Assembly: GCF_014645555.1 (NCBI RefSeq)
Contig: NZ_BMLY01000001.1
Coordinates: 949,939-1,013,938 of the forward strand
From: Silvimonas amylolytica
GTDB lineage: Bacteria > Pseudomonadota > Gammaproteobacteria > Burkholderiales > Chitinibacteraceae
DNA length: 64,000 nucleotides
Direction of reading: 5' to 3'
Positions 8,551-19,022 of this stretch are shown piece after piece. The translations under genes and the position numbers were made by a program. Every line of letters starts with the position of its first letter. Position 1 is the first letter of the stretch. Under the pieces are notes generated by a model. The model was not told the origin of the DNA. It did no database searches and saw nothing but the letters and a program-made list of their open reading frames with translations.

Positions 8551-11500
8551 TCTCAGCATCCGGAATAAGTTGTGTGATCTTCTCTTGGCCCAGCAATTCA
8601 CCAACAACAGACTTCTGCGCATTGCTGAGCGTGTTGAAGTTCATCAATGGCTTGCCATCAGCGGCAAAGGTCCCACCACTTGCAACTAATTTGTCAAAAC
8701 TACTTGTCGCAGTAGCTTTTTCAAGACCGTTGGCAAACAAAGTGTCTACCTTGGCGAGAGTCGCTTCTGTCACTTTCGCTCCGGCCTTGGCCGCACCAGC
8801 AGTTGCGTACGTCATCGCAATGTCAATCGCCAAGTTTGTCAGATCGTTCCCGGCTTTTTCAAAAGCGTCGACGCCACCTATCGTCAGTGCAGTACCGATG
8901 TTGGTTAGGCGGGCTTTGTATTCGTCATAAAGGTTCGCAGGGAGATCCTTAAGTGCCTGCGCCAACATCGCGGACGCCCCCACCGGATCGCTCTCCACCA
9001 TATTGGCGAGATTCTTCAGACTATCCGGGAGGTTCTTGACACCCTGAAGTCGGTCTTGCAAGGCTTGTGCTGCGCCTTCTCGCATAGCCTCAGATTGTTT
9101 CTGGTCTAGTTGTACAAGACGGTTACCCTCTTTTTGGGCGCAATCGAGACTGCCCTTCATCAGGCAACCAGCCAGGTTAACTACGCCTTCACCGACTTGC
9201 TTTGCAGCGAGTGCATTGTTCTCCGTCTCAATCTGTGCTGCGCCCTTCACCGTCCCAAGGTCTGCGCTACTGCCGGTTGCCGCAGCCACACCAGAAATCA
9301 AGCTTTCGATGGCATTCGCCCGGGTTTCCTTTTGCTCCGGAGTCAGGTTTTGCGCATCGCCCAGGGTTGTATCAAGTAGATTGTTGACAACCACACTAGC
9401 TGCGGCTCCACTGGCAGCCACAGTACAACTGGCACCGCTTGCGGAGGCCCCGGCACACGCCACGAGCGCCTGCAAGGCTGTACGAGCAGTTTCTGCCTCT
9501 GGCGTGCCTTGGCCCATGCTGTCAGCCAGGTGCTTGATCTGCTCCACGGTAAGACTCTGGATATAGCCAACTGCCGTATTTTCTACGAGTTGCGTCATAC
9601 CTCCAGTGGCGTTACCACCAGAAGCAGCAATAAGCGCAGTCAATGCCTGGCGGTAGTCGCCCCCCGGTGCCCACTTTGCACTATCCAGAACATTTTGTTG
9701 AAGCTGAGCAATAAGGAACGGATTCTGCTCATCCAGAGGTTTGTCCTGCTCTTTCTTGAGCGCATCCTGTGCAGCTTGTGCATCCTTGGCCTTGTTGTTC
9801 AAGAAGGTACCAGTCTCTCGCTGGAACGCGCTCGTTATATCAAACGCAGCCTGGACCTTGTCCTTGTTGAAATTGTTGTCGATGTGGCCGCTGGTATCCT
9901 GGCCGGTCACGACGTCGCGATTGGTCTCTGCAACAGTTTGCTCTGCCGTTTTACCGGTCAGGGTCTCTTGCGCCGCGCTATCGCGGATGGTCAAGCCGCC
10001 GCCGCTGATACCACTGGTCGTGGTGCTGGTTTCATCGCCGTGGGCAGCAACCACCATGGGCGGTGCAACCGAAAGGCCTTTGCCATCACCGCCACTGGAG
10101 GGCAACGTGCTGCCCGGGGTAGGATTATTTGTGGTGGCTTTGCCTTGCTGATCTGTACCTACACCACCGCCGCTATCGGTACTCTTGGTGGAATACCCGC
10201 CCGACAAGCTGAAGCTGCTGGCGTTGTAATGGGAGCGGTTTTCGATCTCCGAGGTCGTCAGGGTGCCGGTGTCCAGATTGTTCAGGCCCTGGTCGACCGC
10301 CGCCTGGCTGCCCGTAATCACCGCTCCCTTCAGGTCTGTGTTGTGCTCTACATAAATCTGGTAACCACCGTCGCCGGCATGAATGGCTGATTGCTCATTC
10401 ACGCTGGCGTAATCAGCATCGATTTTCTGTTGGCCAACATCAAGGCTGCCAGAGTACCCGGCGCCAACCGTGATGCTGCCGCCAATGTGTTGATCTTTGC
10501 TGTCGTATTTGCTGGTGTCCTGCAGACTCTGGATGTTGAGGTTGCCCCCCACATTTGCGACCACCTGATTGCCATTGGCCACAGCACCGATCAGGTTGGT
10601 GTCCCCACCCGACTCAATGGTGAGCTTGTTGCCCGCAGTGACATGGGTGTTGGTCCAACTGGTGTCGGTGCCGTCTGCATTCCCACGACCAACTGCGGCG
10701 TTGACGGTAATACCCGCCCCAATACCGTCTCCAATACTGATGCCAACGCCCACCCCACCGCTGGCACTGCTATTCTTGCTATGTTGCTCATCCGTGTTTT
10801 CAGCCGCCTGCAAGTTGATAGCGCCGTCAGATTTCAGGGTCGCATCCTTGCCCGCAGTGATGTCACTGCCGATCACATTCAGATGGCTACCGTCTTTACC
10901 ACCACCCGTTGCCGTGATGTTCACGGAACCACCTGCAGTAACGGCACTGCCTTGAGCCTTGTTGCTTGCTTGCTCCGAGTTCGACTCGCTTTTTGATCCA
11001 CCCACAGTTAACGACAGGCTGATCACGTCAGAAGACGATTTCATTTGCCCCACGGCGGTTGCGGCGTTGTATCCAGCCAGGCCGGTCGTTGCGCCTGCCA
11101 ATGCCAGCAGACGCGGGTCACCATCCGCCTTTTTACTGGCCTCGGCCATCTGCATGCCCGTCTGGATTGCAGAAATCACCGGGCTGGAGAGGGCCAGCGT
11201 CAGGCCAGACTGGCTCGTTTTAGTGTGTTGCTGATCGCCCGAGGAGTCAGTTGCGGCATTGATATCGACGGTCTTGCCACTGATGCCAATATCACCGGTA
11301 ATGGCTTTAACGATGCTGTCGGTTTGCGTATAGGCGTTACCGGCTTCGATGTTGACATTGCCACCCGTGCTGCCCACAACAGAACCGGTGTGCGAAGTCG
11401 AAGTCTGGCTGCCGTCTTGCTCCAGCGATTGCTTGCCATAGGTAATCGACAAACCACCTCCACTGAAGAAACCAGAGTTATGCGTTTCCGAGGTGTGCTG

Positions 11501-14500
11501 TTCGCTGTCGGTGTTTTCGGCGGCGACGATATTGATATTGTTGGCTGCCTTCAAACCGACGTCGTTGGTCGCCACCACGTTGCTGCCAACGATGTTCAGA
11601 TCGTGGCCAGAGTGAATGTCTACACTGTCGCCGCTGATGGTGCTTCCGACCGATTGCACGATGGTGCTGCTGTCGTGGGTACGGGTGTCGTAACTACTTA
11701 GCAGCCCGCTGCTGTGCTGGTGAGCGTCCGTCGTGCTGGTGGTGGTTTCGGTTTGCGCACCGATGTTCACGTCGCCGGTGGCAGCCAGTTTGATCTGGCC
11801 GTTGTCGGTACGTACGGTGCTGCTGGTGATGTTCAGACTGCCCTGCCCGCCTGAGCCGTCGGCGTTGGTCTGGCCGGCGCCGATAGTGATGGCGTTGGTG
11901 GCCTGCAAATCACTGCCCACCAATTGCTGGGTACTCTCGGTGTGATGATAGCGATCCACACTGCCTTTGGTTTGTTCCAGGCTGCTGCTATGCGTTGCGG
12001 CCTGAATAGTGACATTGCCACCCGCAATCACGCTGATGTTATCGCCCTGAACCTGGGCGCCCGTGAGCGTGGCATTGTTGTTGGCCGTGAGCGTCAGATT
12101 GCCACCAGCGCTGATGCTGCTGGTCTGGTTCGTCATCTGACTGGTCGTCGTTGTGGTTCTGGTGTTGTCTTGCAGATACCAGCCATCCCCCAGCACGGTG
12201 CCTTTCTGGGTGTCAGTCGTGGTCGTGGCCAGGGTATTGATGTTCAGGTCATGGCCTGCGCCAATCTGCGCATCACCCTCGGCGCTGATGTTGCCGGCCG
12301 TGATGGTGAGGTCATGGCCAGCACTCAGTACCAGACTGTCGCCCGCCTTGATGGTGGCGATGCTGCCACCTGGCGCAGTGATATTGCTGAGGTTATTGCC
12401 GGCGGTCACCGTGACCTTGTTGCCACTGATCAGGCCGGACTGGTTCAACAGGTCACCGGTGGCGGACAACTGCACATCACCCAGACTGGTAATCTGGCCG
12501 CCCAGGTTGTTCAAGGTGGTGGCAGCAATGACGGTACCGGTGTTGCTCTGAATCACGCCACTATTGGTCAGCGTGCCGGTGTGCAGGTCGATATTGCCAG
12601 CCATGATCTGCGCATCACCGGTTTGTGAGGCGTTTTGCGTGACACTGGCCAGGTACACGACCGGCACCAGCACGTTCTGGCCGTCCACCACGCGGTTTTC
12701 CAGCCAGACCATGTCCTGGGTCAGGCTGGCCATCTGCTCGGCACTCAGGGCCACGCCGGGTGCGATGCCAAATTGCTGCGCGTAGGTGGCGCCAGAATTC
12801 ATCAGCGCGGTGTATTCAGCGGACTGGTCGGTGTAGCCGTCCAGGAAGCGTTTGCCGGTCAGTTGGGCAATCTGGTCGGTGATCAGTTTGTTTTCGTAGA
12901 AGGCGTCACCGAGGCGTTTTTCGGTGGCAGACGGGTCAAGGCCCAGGCGCTGCAGCATGTAGTCGCTGCTGATGAAATTGCCGTATTGGGTAAAGCGCGG
13001 GTCGGTTTCGACCAGGTATTGCTGGCCCGGCTGCGTGTTGATCTTGTAAAGGCCGCTGGTGGGCAGTTGATAGCCGGTGCCAACCGGGTTGCCCTTGAGC
13101 GGCTGACCGTCCACGCGAGTGGGCGCCATCAGCGTGCCGTGGGTTGCGGTATCCACACTGACAATCGCCCCTGCAACAAGCCCGGACTGGTTCACGCTGC
13201 CTGCAATCGCCTGCGTCGCATTGCCGGTCACGGTGTTGCCAGTGACTTGTGTGGCAGAGGCATTCACGGTGATGTTCTGGACAGAGCCTACATTCCCGCT
13301 GATGCCACCACCGGCAGAGATGGTGCCGCTGTAGCCTTGCAAGGGTTCATCGACAATGACGACCGGAGTCCCGGGCTTTTTCTGTTCTGGATCAGAGTAT
13401 TGCCCACAACCGCTGTTGGCGCTGCAACGCCAGCCATCGACATCGATTACCTGATCTGTCGTCTGCGTGATGACGTGACGGCCACTGTAGCCGGTATTGA
13501 CGATCGAACCTGTGGCTGAACCGGAGTTGCCTGCGTTAATGGCGCCGCCATCGGTATAAATCGTGCCACCGACAGCAATGATGCTCGCGTTGTTGTTGAC
13601 GCTGGAACCGTTCAGGGACAGGTTGCCGCCAGCGAGAATCTGCGACACTGCGCTGGCCGAGTTAACCGTCATCCCGGTTTCCGTGGTGGTGGTCGTGGTC
13701 GTCGTCTTGGTGTCAGTCCACCAATTCAATGACTGGTCTACCCACACCTGCCCCGAATCGGTCGTCGTCGTGCTTGTGGTGGTCTTGCTCACAGGCTGGA
13801 TATCCAGCACGGTGCGCTGGTTGTTCACCTGGCTGGCATGAATACTGACGTTGCCATCCCCCTGGATGGTGGACGACTGGTTGAGCACACTACCGGCATT
13901 GCCGCTGCCATTTTGTGCGGCAATGTTCAGGTCGCCGATGCTGTACAGATCCCCGCCACCGGTGTTGTTCAGCGTATTGGTATACAGATTGAGTGCACGG
14001 CCAGCAGCAATGATGGCGCTGCCATCGTTGCCGTTACCCGCGTTATTGATTTGCCCGGCGTTCAGTGTGACGTTGCCACCAAAAATGGCATTGGTATTGG
14101 TGATGCTGCCGCCATTCAGGCTGACCTGGTTGCCAAACATCACGCCATTGTTCTGGATGTTGCCTCCGCCGGTACGCACCGTCAGGCCGGTATTGCCAGA
14201 GAGCTGCGCGCCAGCAGCATTGGTCAGGCCGCTACCGGTCAGGGTCAGCGTGCCCACTGCGCCCAGGTCGCCCTGGTTGGTAATGGCACCCGTGGTATTC
14301 AGATTGAAATCGTGGTTGGCCGTCCAGTACTGGCCGTTGGCGTAGGTCACATTGCCCTGCAGATTCAGGGTCAGATCGTCACCCGCGTTAACGTTGCCGA
14401 GACCATTGAGCGTGTTGCTGGTCAGCGTGATGTTGTGGTCGGAGGCGACCTTGCCGCTACCGTTGTTGGTGGTCGTGGCGTTCACGCCCACATCGCCGTG

Positions 14501-17500
14501 GCCATTCACCGTGCCGCTGGTGTTGTCCAGGGTTGCGGCTTGAATCGTGCTGTTGCCAACCGCGTAGATCGTGCCGGACTGGTTACTCAGGGTATTGGTC
14601 ACATTCATCCCGAGCGAACCGCCACTCGTCAACGTACCCTGGCCGTTATTGAGGTTGCCGGCACTGATGTTGGTTGCGCCGTTGCCACCGACCAAACCAC
14701 TGGTGTTGGTCAGGGTGTTGCTCACCGTCACGTTACTCTGGCCCGTGCCGCTATTGGCGACATGGCCGGCCGTGTTATCCAGGCTGGCCGCAGTCACGGT
14801 CAGCGAGCCCGCACCGTTGATGTTGCCGTGCTGGTTGTTGAGGGCACCGGTGCCGCCATTGGCCGTGCTCATCTGCACGCTAGTGTCGGTGCCTTGCAGG
14901 GTGCCCGTGTTGGTCAGCGCCCCGCCGGTCACGGACAAAGCGGTGCCGGCCGTGAGCGTACCGCTGTTAGTGGTCTGCGCTGCCTGTACCGTGGTTTTGC
15001 CATTGCCGCCAATCAGGCCTGCGTTGGTCAATGTGCCCGTAGCAGTGACCCCGGTATCGCCAGCGATGGCAACCATCCGGCCAGTACCGTTGTTGGTCAG
15101 CGTCTGCGCGGTCAGCGTCAGGCCATTGCCGGCCTCCACGGTACCGTTACTGTTATCCAGCGTACCGGTCGCGCCGAGCGTGACTGCATTTTTGGCAGTC
15201 AACACGCCCGCAGCGGTGTTGTTGATGCTGCTGACCGACACATTCAAGGCATTCTGGGCACCTACTGTGCCGCCCTGATTCACCAGTTGACCATTGCTGA
15301 CCGACACATCGCCGTTGCCATTGATCTGCCCGGCTGTGTTGTCTACATCTCCTTCCAGCGAGAGCGTACCTAACCCGGCGTGGCCAATCGTCCCCGCGCC
15401 ATTGCGGATGCTGGCGCTGGCCAGATCCAGATCCTGCGCGGCGCTAAGTATGCTGCCGTTGCGGTTGTCCAGCAGTTGCGTAATCTGCCAATTACCGGCG
15501 TCCGTACCGGTTTGCACGATCTGTCCATGCGCATTGATGAGCGTCAGTGCCGCCAGATCCAGCTGCTGCCCCTGCAACTTGCCATTGCTGTTATCCAGTG
15601 TCTGGATGGCATGCAGCTGCAACAGATTGCCGGCCACGGCCGTACCGGTGTTGTTGATATTGCTGGCCTGCGCCTTCAGATCAGTCCCGGCGGAAAGCTT
15701 GCCGCTGTTGTTCAACGTACCCGCGTGGAGCGTTACATCAGCGTTGCCACCCAGCGTACCCGTGTTGGTCAGCGTGCCCGTCGTGGTGACGCTGGCACCA
15801 CCAGTGGTCGCCACCGCACGGCCTGTACCGCCGTTATTGAAGTTGCCGGTTTGTATGGTCAGACCCTGGCCAGCTTCGATATCGCCATCGGTATTGGTGA
15901 CGGTGCCCGTGTTGTTGACGGTCACCGCGCCACCTGCGCCCAGTGCGCCACTGCTGTTATCGATATCGCGACCGCTCAGTGCAAGCGCATCCTGGGCCAC
16001 GATCTGGCCCTGGGTATTGGTTAGGCTGGGGGCGTTAATCTGGACATTGCCGTTGCCCAGCACCCTACCCTGGGTGTTATCGACCGCACCGGTCAGACTC
16101 AGCGTACCGGTGCCGGCCAGGCTCAGCGTGCCATTACCGTTGTTGATCTGGCTGGTGGTCAGCGCCAGGTTTGCGGCATTGGTGGCGAAAGTGCCATTGC
16201 GGTTATCCAGGAGGTTGGCAATCGCAAACTGGCCGTCTGTGGTGCCGGTTTGCTGCAAGCTACCGTACTGATTATTGAATGTGTTGGCCGTCAGGCTGAA
16301 ACGGTCCGCCTGCAACTGGCCACCCTGGCTGTTATCAACGGTGCCGGCATGCAGTGCCATGCCACCCGCACTGCCCACCAGGCCACCCTGATTGGTCAGG
16401 GTGCCGGCGGTACTGACTTGCATGGTGCCACTACCGGTTTGCACCAGCTTGCCACCCGTATTGTCGATATTGCCGCCAGCCACGTTCAGTTGCTGCGCAC
16501 TGACCGTCGCGTTGCGTGTATTCAGATTGCCCGCTGCCGCGGCATCAAGCGTGCCACCCGCAGCCACCGTGGCGCCATTGAGCGTCAGATCACCCTGCGT
16601 GGTGGTCAACGCCAGCCCTGCCCCGCTCTGCACCTGCGCATTGGCAGTCAGGCTGCCAGCCTGTGCCGAAAGGTTGCCTGCCGCGACCGTCTGGCCACCC
16701 AGCGTGGTCGTCCCCGTGCTGGTCATGGTCAGCGCGCCATTGCCCTGCAACTGGCCTTGTGCAGTCAGACCCGCAGCCAGCGTGCCTTGCTGATTGATAC
16801 TGCCTGCCTGCAACTGGATGTCTTGTGCGGCACCGACCGTGCCCGTGTTACCCAGCTGCCCGGTTACATGGGCATCAAGGTTGCCAGTGGCATACAACTG
16901 GCCACTGTTGGCGACGTCATTTCCTGCGTTAAGCGTGATCGACCCTGCGCTGGTCTGGCCGCTATGGGTCAGCTTGCCCGCGCTATCAATCTGCAACTGG
17001 CCGCTCACCGCGGTCGTGCCGCCCAGATTCACACCCACGCCGGCTTCGGTACCGATCAGGTGAATCTTGTCGGCATACATGCCGCCCAGTTGGGCGACAT
17101 CGATCGCTACGGCCGGCTTGCCGTCGATGCCGGCAATGGCTTGCGCAGTCAGATCGCCATAACTGACGGTATTGGCCCCGGCAACCACATTGAGTTGATG
17201 TGCATACAGACCCGCGTTGATCTGTATCGCACGGGCAATCAGATCCACCTGGTCCAGGTTATTGGCATTGAGCCCCGCCCCCGTGATGCTGATGCTGCCG
17301 CCAGTGACGCGAAACGCATCCAGGCTGCCAGAACCACCAAAAATGGGGGTCCCGGTGGTCAAGGTGGTACGTGAACTATTGATAAAGCCGCAACCGTCGC
17401 AGGTAATGCCATTCGGGTTGGCGACGATCACATTGGCTTTCGCACCACCCACTTCCAGGTAGCCGCGCAAGCTGCTGGGATTGCCCGAGGTCACTTCATT

Positions 17501-17881
17501 CAGAATGGTTCTGGCCGTGCCGCCGGCCAGATTGGGGTTGCCGTCGATATACCCGGCCAGCTGGGTGCTGGTCAGGCCCTGCGCGTTGTTCAGCACCGCG
17601 CCTTTGGGGTCGACGTTGAACTGGTTGTACTGGTTGTGCGACACACCCGCAGCATTGGGCGTGGCAATGTTCACCACCGGCAAGCCATTGGCGGTGGTCT
17701 GCACCGTTGGCTGGCGGGCAGCGTTTGCGTTGGGGTCGGCCACAATCGGGCCAGCTGCCAGCACGGGCTGCACCATGAAACTGAACAGGGTAAAACCCAG
17801 CACGGTGCTGCGTGACCGCGAGTGTCGGGAGCGCGCAGTCGATGTGTGGGCTGTGGGAAAAAACAAGGTGGTCAGTTTCAT
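8183..17881 (-). CDS. cdiA: CdiA/FhaB-type haemagglutinin-repeat exoprotein with C-terminal PoNe DNase
   Basis: A 3232-residue two-partner-secretion exoprotein that would be exported as a surface filament and deliver its C-terminal toxin into neighbouring cells. Residues 1-43 form an extended signal peptide ending QPVLA. The TPS secretion domain follows (about 44-300) with NPNGI at 155-159 and a CDGC pair at 161-164. Then come very many filamentous-haemagglutinin repeats rich in LxNxxG motifs, a non-repetitive central region (about residue 1600-1750, containing YGNFISSDYMLQRLGLDP) typical of CdiA proteins, a second repeat block, and a pre-toxin segment with ETENN at about 2885, a VENN-motif variant. 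The last 110-120 residues look like a PoNe nuclease. I use the ATG before KLTTLFF; no strong ribosome site precedes it. The transporter gene lies upstream, with a lipoprotein gene between. Confidence 0.92.
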   Translation of the reverse strand: MKLTTLFFPTAHTSTARSRHSRSRSTVLGFTLFSFMVQPVLAAGPIVADPNANAARQPTVQTTANGLPVVNIATPNAAGVSHNQYNQFNVDPKGAVLNNAQGLTSTQLAGYIDGNPNLAGGTARTILNEVTSGNPSSLRGYLEVGGAKANVIVANPNGITCDGCGFINSSRTTLTTGTPIFGGSGSLDAFRVTGGSISITGAGLNANNLDQVDLIARAIQINAGLYAHQLNVVAGANTVSYGDLTAQAIAGIDGKPAVAIDVAQLGGMYADKIHLIGTEAGVGVNLGGTTAVSGQLQIDSAGKLTHSGQTSAGSITLNAGNDVANSGQLYATGNLDAHVTGQLGNTGTVGAAQDIQLQAGSINQQGTLAAGLTAQGQLQGNGALTMTSTGTTTLGGQTVAAGNLSAQAGSLTANAQVQSGAGLALTTTQGDLTLNGATVAAGGTLDAAAAGNLNTRNATVSAQQLNVAGGNIDNTGGKLVQTGSGTMQVSTAGTLTNQGGLVGSAGGMALHAGTVDNSQGGQLQADRFSLTANTFNNQYGSLQQTGTTDGQFAIANLLDNRNGTFATNAANLALTTSQINNGNGTLSLAGTGTLSLTGAVDNTQGRVLGNGNVQINAPSLTNTQGQIVAQDALALSGRDIDNSSGALGAGGAVTVNNTGTVTNTDGDIEAGQGLTIQTGNFNNGGTGRAVATTGGASVTTTGTLTNTGTLGGNADVTLHAGTLNNSGKLSAGTDLKAQASNINNTGTAVAGNLLQLHAIQTLDNSNGKLQGQQLDLAALTLINAHGQIVQTGTDAGNWQITQLLDNRNGSILSAAQDLDLASASIRNGAGTIGHAGLGTLSLEGDVDNTAGQINGNGDVSVSNGQLVNQGGTVGAQNALNVSVSSINNTAAGVLTAKNAVTLGATGTLDNSNGTVEAGNGLTLTAQTLTNNGTGRMVAIAGDTGVTATGTLTNAGLIGGNGKTTVQAAQTTNSGTLTAGTALSVTGGALTNTGTLQGTDTSVQMSTANGGTGALNNQHGNINGAGSLTVTAASLDNTAGHVANSGTGQSNVTVSNTLTNTSGLVGGNGATNISAGNLNNGQGTLTSGGSLGMNVTNTLSNQSGTIYAVGNSTIQAATLDNTSGTVNGHGDVGVNATTTNNGSGKVASDHNITLTSNTLNGLGNVNAGDDLTLNLQGNVTYANGQYWTANHDFNLNTTGAITNQGDLGAVGTLTLTGSGLTNAAGAQLSGNTGLTVRTGGGNIQNNGVMFGNQVSLNGGSITNTNAIFGGNVTLNAGQINNAGNGNDGSAIIAAGRALNLYTNTLNNTGGGDLYSIGDLNIAAQNGSGNAGSVLNQSSTIQGDGNVSIHASQVNNQRTVLDIQPVSKTTTSTTTTDSGQVWVDQSLNWWTDTKTTTTTTTTETGMTVNSASAVSQILAGGNLSLNGSSVNNNASIIAVGGTIYTDGGAINAGNSGSATGSIVNTGYSGRHVITQTTDQVIDVDGWRCSANSGCGQYSDPEQKKPGTPVVIVDEPLQGYSGTISAGGGISGNVGSVQNITVNASATQVTGNTVTGNATQAIAGSVNQSGLVAGAIVSVDTATHGTLMAPTRVDGQPLKGNPVGTGYQLPTSGLYKINTQPGQQYLVETDPRFTQYGNFISSDYMLQRLGLDPSATEKRLGDAFYENKLITDQIAQLTGKRFLDGYTDQSAEYTALMNSGATYAQQFGIAPGVALSAEQMASLTQDMVWLENRVVDGQNVLVPVVYLASVTQNASQTGDAQIMAGNIDLHTGTLTNSGVIQSNTGTVIAATTLNNLGGQITSLGDVQLSATGDLLNQSGLISGNKVTVTAGNNLSNITAPGGSIATIKAGDSLVLSAGHDLTITAGNISAEGDAQIGAGHDLNINTLATTTTDTQKGTVLGDGWYLQDNTRTTTTTSQMTNQTSSISAGGNLTLTANNNATLTGAQVQGDNISVIAGGNVTIQAATHSSSLEQTKGSVDRYHHTESTQQLVGSDLQATNAITIGAGQTNADGSGGQGSLNITSSTVRTDNGQIKLAATGDVNIGAQTETTTSTTDAHQHSSGLLSSYDTRTHDSSTIVQSVGSTISGDSVDIHSGHDLNIVGSNVVATNDVGLKAANNINIVAAENTDSEQHTSETHNSGFFSGGGLSITYGKQSLEQDGSQTSTSHTGSVVGSTGGNVNIEAGNAYTQTDSIVKAITGDIGISGKTVDINAATDSSGDQQHTKTSQSGLTLALSSPVISAIQTGMQMAEASKKADGDPRLLALAGATTGLAGYNAATAVGQMKSSSDVISLSLTVGGSKSESNSEQASNKAQGSAVTAGGSVNITATGGGKDGSHLNVIGSDITAGKDATLKSDGAINLQAAENTDEQHSKNSSASGGVGVGISIGDGIGAGITVNAAVGRGNADGTDTSWTNTHVTAGNKLTIESGGDTNLIGAVANGNQVVANVGGNLNIQSLQDTSKYDSKDQHIGGSITVGAGYSGSLDVGQQKIDADYASVNEQSAIHAGDGGYQIYVEHNTDLKGAVITGSQAAVDQGLNNLDTGTLTTSEIENRSHYNASSFSLSGGYSTKSTDSGGGVGTDQQGKATTNNPTPGSTLPSSGGDGKGLSVAPPMVVAAHGDETSTTTSGISGGGLTIRDSAAQETLTGKTAEQTVAETNRDVVTGQDTSGHIDNNFNKDKVQAAFDITSAFQRETGTFLNNKAKDAQAAQDALKKEQDKPLDEQNPFLIAQLQQNVLDSAKWAPGGDYRQALTALIAASGGNATGGMTQLVENTAVGYIQSLTVEQIKHLADSMGQGTPEAETARTALQALVACAGASASGASCTVAASGAAASVVVNNLLDTTLGDAQNLTPEQKETRANAIESLISGVAAATGSSADLGTVKGAAQIETENNALAAKQVGEGVVNLAGCLMKGSLDCAQKEGNRLVQLDQKQSEAMREGAAQALQDRLQGVKNLPDSLKNLANMVESDPVGASAMLAQALKDLPANLYDEYKARLTNIGTALTIGGVDAFEKAGNDLTNLAIDIAMTYATAGAAKAGAKVTEATLAKVDTLFANGLEKATATSSFDKLVASGGTFAADGKPLMNFNTLSNAQKSVVGELLGQEKITQLIPDAEKIGRSPGIGQTGIDDLYKVSKPGVDYVVVEYKFGSSTLGDTLDGKQMSDGWLTGINTNYNRLAESVGNDPVQTQALRNALNAGRIEKWVVYTDKYGNVGVGIADANGKLVSHPELVSKITGK

Positions 17882-17974
17882 GTGCAAGGTATCTGGCAAT
17901 AGTCAGACGGGCCCATGCCGGCACTTGCGTCCGGCACGGGGTCTCAAGCGCAAAAGCGCTTCGATGACAGGGTT

Positions 17975-18955
17975 TTACTGTTTCTTGAAAGCGAAGGAGA
18001 TCAAGTTCTGAACCGGGTACCAACCAGCGGCAGTGACCGAGGCCACGGGCAGTTGCCCGAAGACCAGACCGGCAAACTCGTCACCCGTGCCGCCATAGAA
18101 ACCGCCGTAGCCCGAGCCTTGCCATGTGCCGCTACCCAGTGACAAACCAGTCGTGCTTCCGCTGGAACCGGTGGAGGTCAGTACAACTTGTGAGGACAAC
18201 TGGCTGGCGGTAGGTGCCGGTGCACTCGTTGAGGCAGTAAGCACAACCGGATTGTTGCCAAAGCTCACCGTCACAGCGCCGGTCGCGTTATCCAGCGTGG
18301 CGGTCGCATCGACTACGTAGACTGCGCGGTCGTGGCCAATCACGGCGTAGCCAGCGTCATAGTTTCTGCTGATGATGGTTTCAATTGCATGGCCAGAATA
18401 AGTGGTCGTGCCCGTTGCAGGCAGACCCAGCGTGGTCCAGTTTGCGTCAAACAGGCCAACCAGCGCCTGCCCCTGGATCTGGTCGTCATCGATGTTGGTC
18501 CAGTACACGTGCTGGACCGACTTGAGTGTATTGGAGTCGATAATCCAGAAGGACTTGTTCTGCGAAGCAACAGTCAGATTGATCTTGCCAGCAGAAATAC
18601 CGGACGTATTACCCAGAGCAACCGGCGAGGTCCACTTGTAGTACTGGGTTGAACTACCCGGCAGGGAGCCAATGACAGAGATATTGTTGTTGGCATCAAG
18701 GCTGACGTTGCTGGAAGCACCGCTCCCCAGCGAGCCATATACATAACCATACGGGTTCGAACCAGAACCACCCATGTTGACTTCCGCAATCCCGAGGCCG
18801 CCCGCAGCACGGGTCTGCGGTGCCGGAGTTGGCGTGGGTGTCGGCGCGCTTGTCGTGCTCGAGTCACCGCCACCGCCACCACCGCATGCGGCAAGCAGCA
18901 AAAGGCTGGCCAGCGGAGCCAGAGTCATTAGAGCGGTCTGTTTTTTGCTTTGCAT
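17975..18955 (-). CDS. Surface lipoprotein between TpsB and TpsA genes (TbpB-like barrel fold suspected)
   Basis: A 326-residue lipoprotein. The signal sequence MQSKKQTALMTLAPLASLLL ends in a lipobox LAAC with C24 lipidated, followed by six glycines and a Thr/Pro linker that would extend it from the membrane. The C-terminal part has ATYSGHAIET-like strands and ends with GGFYGGTGDEFAGLVFGQLP, close to the FYGPxAxExGG motif of TbpB-type and Slam-dependent beta-barrel lipoproteins; this is my reading, not a search. The ATG has AGGAAGAG nearby; an upstream in-frame extension has no signal. It is 93 bases before the exoprotein gene and 67 bases after the transporter gene. The role could be anchoring or assisting the exoprotein, or haem/iron-related. 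Function is unproven. Confidence 0.75.
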   Translation of the reverse strand: MQSKKQTALMTLAPLASLLLLAACGGGGGGDSSTTSAPTPTPTPAPQTRAAGGLGIAEVNMGGSGSNPYGYVYGSLGSGASSNVSLDANNNISVIGSLPGSSTQYYKWTSPVALGNTSGISAGKINLTVASQNKSFWIIDSNTLKSVQHVYWTNIDDDQIQGQALVGLFDANWTTLGLPATGTTTYSGHAIETIISRNYDAGYAVIGHDRAVYVVDATATLDNATGAVTVSFGNNPVVLTASTSAPAPTASQLSSQVVLTSTGSSGSTTGLSLGSGTWQGSGYGGFYGGTGDEFAGLVFGQLPVASVTAAGWYPVQNLISFAFKKQ

Positions 18956-19022
18956 TGCATCTCTTCCTGTTTGATTGCCAAAAGCAGGTATCCCTGCGAA
19001 CACCACCCGGTATGGACCGGGA

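Noticed and set aside
9509-17374. Several long open frames on the plus strand opposite the exoprotein gene
   Set aside because: They are antisense shadows of a repeat-rich, high-GC3 gene; products show skewed, low-similarity composition and no ribosome-site pattern.
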